NCBI GenBank assembly: GCA_027456925.1
Contig: DAIDTZ010000271.1
Coordinates: forward strand, 1-7,548
DNA: 7,548 nt
Reading direction: 5' to 3'
Source: Nitrospirota bacterium
GTDB taxonomy: Bacteria; Nitrospirota; UBA9217
The notes below the pieces were generated by a model. That model had not been told where the DNA came from. It made no database searches and worked only from the letters and a program-made list of their open reading frames with translations. Positions 6,522 to 7,548 of the stretch are shown here, piece by piece (the stretch's first letter is position 1; every line of letters starts with the position of its first letter). The translations under genes were made by a program, and so were the position numbers.

Positions 6522-7548
6522 ATGTCGGACCTTGTAATAAAGCCCTCGCGCGGACTTGGCGGAGAGATCACGCTGCCGGGAGACAAGTCGATCTCTCACC
6601 GTGCGGTGTTGTTCTCGGCAATTGCTGAAGGCGATACGGCCATTAACGGTTTTTTGAACGGAGAAGATACCCGGAATACCGCGAAAGCAGTGCAGGCCAT
6701 GGGAATTGCGGTAGAAGGCTTGGGCACGGAGCGCCTCGTGGTCCGCGGAAAGGGACTGGACGGTCTTTCCGAACCGGGTGACGTGCTCGATCTCGGAAAC
6801 TCAGGCACCGGTATGCGCCTAATGGCGGGCTTGCTCGCGGGACAGCGTATTTTTTCCGTTCTCTCCGGAGACCAGTATTTAAGAAAAAGACCAATGGCCC
6901 GGATCGTGGAACCGCTTCGGCGGATGGGAGCAATCATTGACGGCCGTTCTCAGGCCAAACTCGCCCCGCTTTCCATCCGGGGCGGCGCTTTGAAACCCAT
7001 TGAGTATGACAGCCCCGTTGCGAGCGCCCAGGTCAAGTCCGCGCTTCTCCTTGCGGGACTGTATGCGAGCGGAGCAACGTCGGTGCGTGAACCATCGAAA
7101 TCGCGGGATCACACGGAGCGTTTGTTCCGGTTCTTCGGCCTGGATGTCAAAGAAGAAGGAACAGCCGTGACTGTTGCGGGGAGGCAGCGCCTTCTTGCCA
7201 GGGGGCCGCTCGACATTCCGGCCGACATTTCGTCGGCTGCGTTTTTCATCGTAGCCGCATCGATTGTTCCGGGCTGCGATGTGACCATAAAAAATGTAGG
7301 AGTGAACCCCACCCGCACCGGCGTCATCGATGTTCTTCTTCAGATGGGCGCGGACATTACGCTCGATAGCCGACGTTTACAGGCAGGCGAGCCCGTTGCC
7401 GACATCCGGGTGCGTTTTCGCAAACTGAAGGGCGTCCGGATCAACGGCAACCTAATCCCCCGCGCGATCGACGAGATCCCGATTTTGGCGGTCGCGGCGT
7501 CTTATGCTTCGGGGAAGACCATCATCAAGGACGCGGCCGAACTCCGGG
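6522..7548 (+). CDS. aroA: EPSP synthase (3-phosphoshikimate 1-carboxyvinyltransferase), partial
   Basis: Transfers the enolpyruvyl group of PEP to shikimate 3-phosphate, the step before chorismate synthase. 342 codons are present; the window ends before the C-terminus (family about 420-450 residues). Motifs: L18-P-G-D-K-S, S94-G-T-G-M-R, R123-P-M-A-R, S168-A-Q-V-K, R195-D-H-T-E, D-I-S-S-A-A-F, N262-P-T-R and D317-E-I-P with the catalytic Asp. The four motifs used to define class II EPSP synthases (GDKX, SAQXK, RXHXE, NXTR) are all present, so it is predicted to be class II. ATG 6522 directly abuts the tyrA stop TAG (6519-6521), which suggests translational coupling; a GGCGGGGG run about 10 bases upstream may serve as ribosome site. 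No internal stop is seen. Confidence 0.95.
   Translation, partial: MSDLVIKPSRGLGGEITLPGDKSISHRAVLFSAIAEGDTAINGFLNGEDTRNTAKAVQAMGIAVEGLGTERLVVRGKGLDGLSEPGDVLDLGNSGTGMRLMAGLLAGQRIFSVLSGDQYLRKRPMARIVEPLRRMGAIIDGRSQAKLAPLSIRGGALKPIEYDSPVASAQVKSALLLAGLYASGATSVREPSKSRDHTERLFRFFGLDVKEEGTAVTVAGRQRLLARGPLDIPADISSAAFFIVAASIVPGCDVTIKNVGVNPTRTGVIDVLLQMGADITLDSRRLQAGEPVADIRVRFRKLKGVRINGNLIPRAIDEIPILAVAASYASGKTIIKDAAELR

Overview
The window looks like chromosomal DNA from a GC-rich, free-living Gram-negative bacterium. The gene order pheA-hisC-aroF-tyrA-aroA, the AroF type, and the hairpin repeats in the first 250 bases suggest a Desulfobacterota (deltaproteobacterial) or Nitrospirota member. This placement is inferred from memory of such genomes; there is no rRNA or marker phylogeny here.

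Left part (1-2024). Bases 1-250 hold no gene but carry two repeat structures: a 131-bp nested palindrome bounded by perfect 13-bp inverted ends, and a degenerate inverted repeat built from CACGAAG/CACAAAG words. Next comes a YkgJ-type cysteine-cluster protein (+). It converges, across only 13 bases, on an uncharacterised 364-residue soluble protein (-).

Right part (2156-7548). A near-consensus sigma-70 promoter at 2156-2184 reads into an aromatic amino acid operon. The genes are pheA (chorismate mutase-prephenate dehydratase), hisC (PLP aminotransferase), aroF (DAHP synthase with an N-terminal regulatory domain), tyrA (prephenate dehydrogenase) and aroA (EPSP synthase, cut by the window end). 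Together they cover the first committed step of the shikimate pathway, its penultimate step, the branches to phenylpyruvate and 4-hydroxyphenylpyruvate, and probably the final transamination.

The main anomaly is tyrA. The family-length frame is intact and all expected catalytic residues are present, but it is interrupted by two in-frame stops (TAA at 5985, TAG at 6288) with no frameshift. Either the gene is a very young pseudogene or the sequence has base errors; recoding is unlikely. Other features of note are seven perfect GCAGAGA copies between hisC and aroF, an imperfect inverted repeat between pheA and hisC, and an altered Phe-binding motif (DARP for ESRP) in the PheA ACT domain. I found no convincing new multi-gene system in this window.
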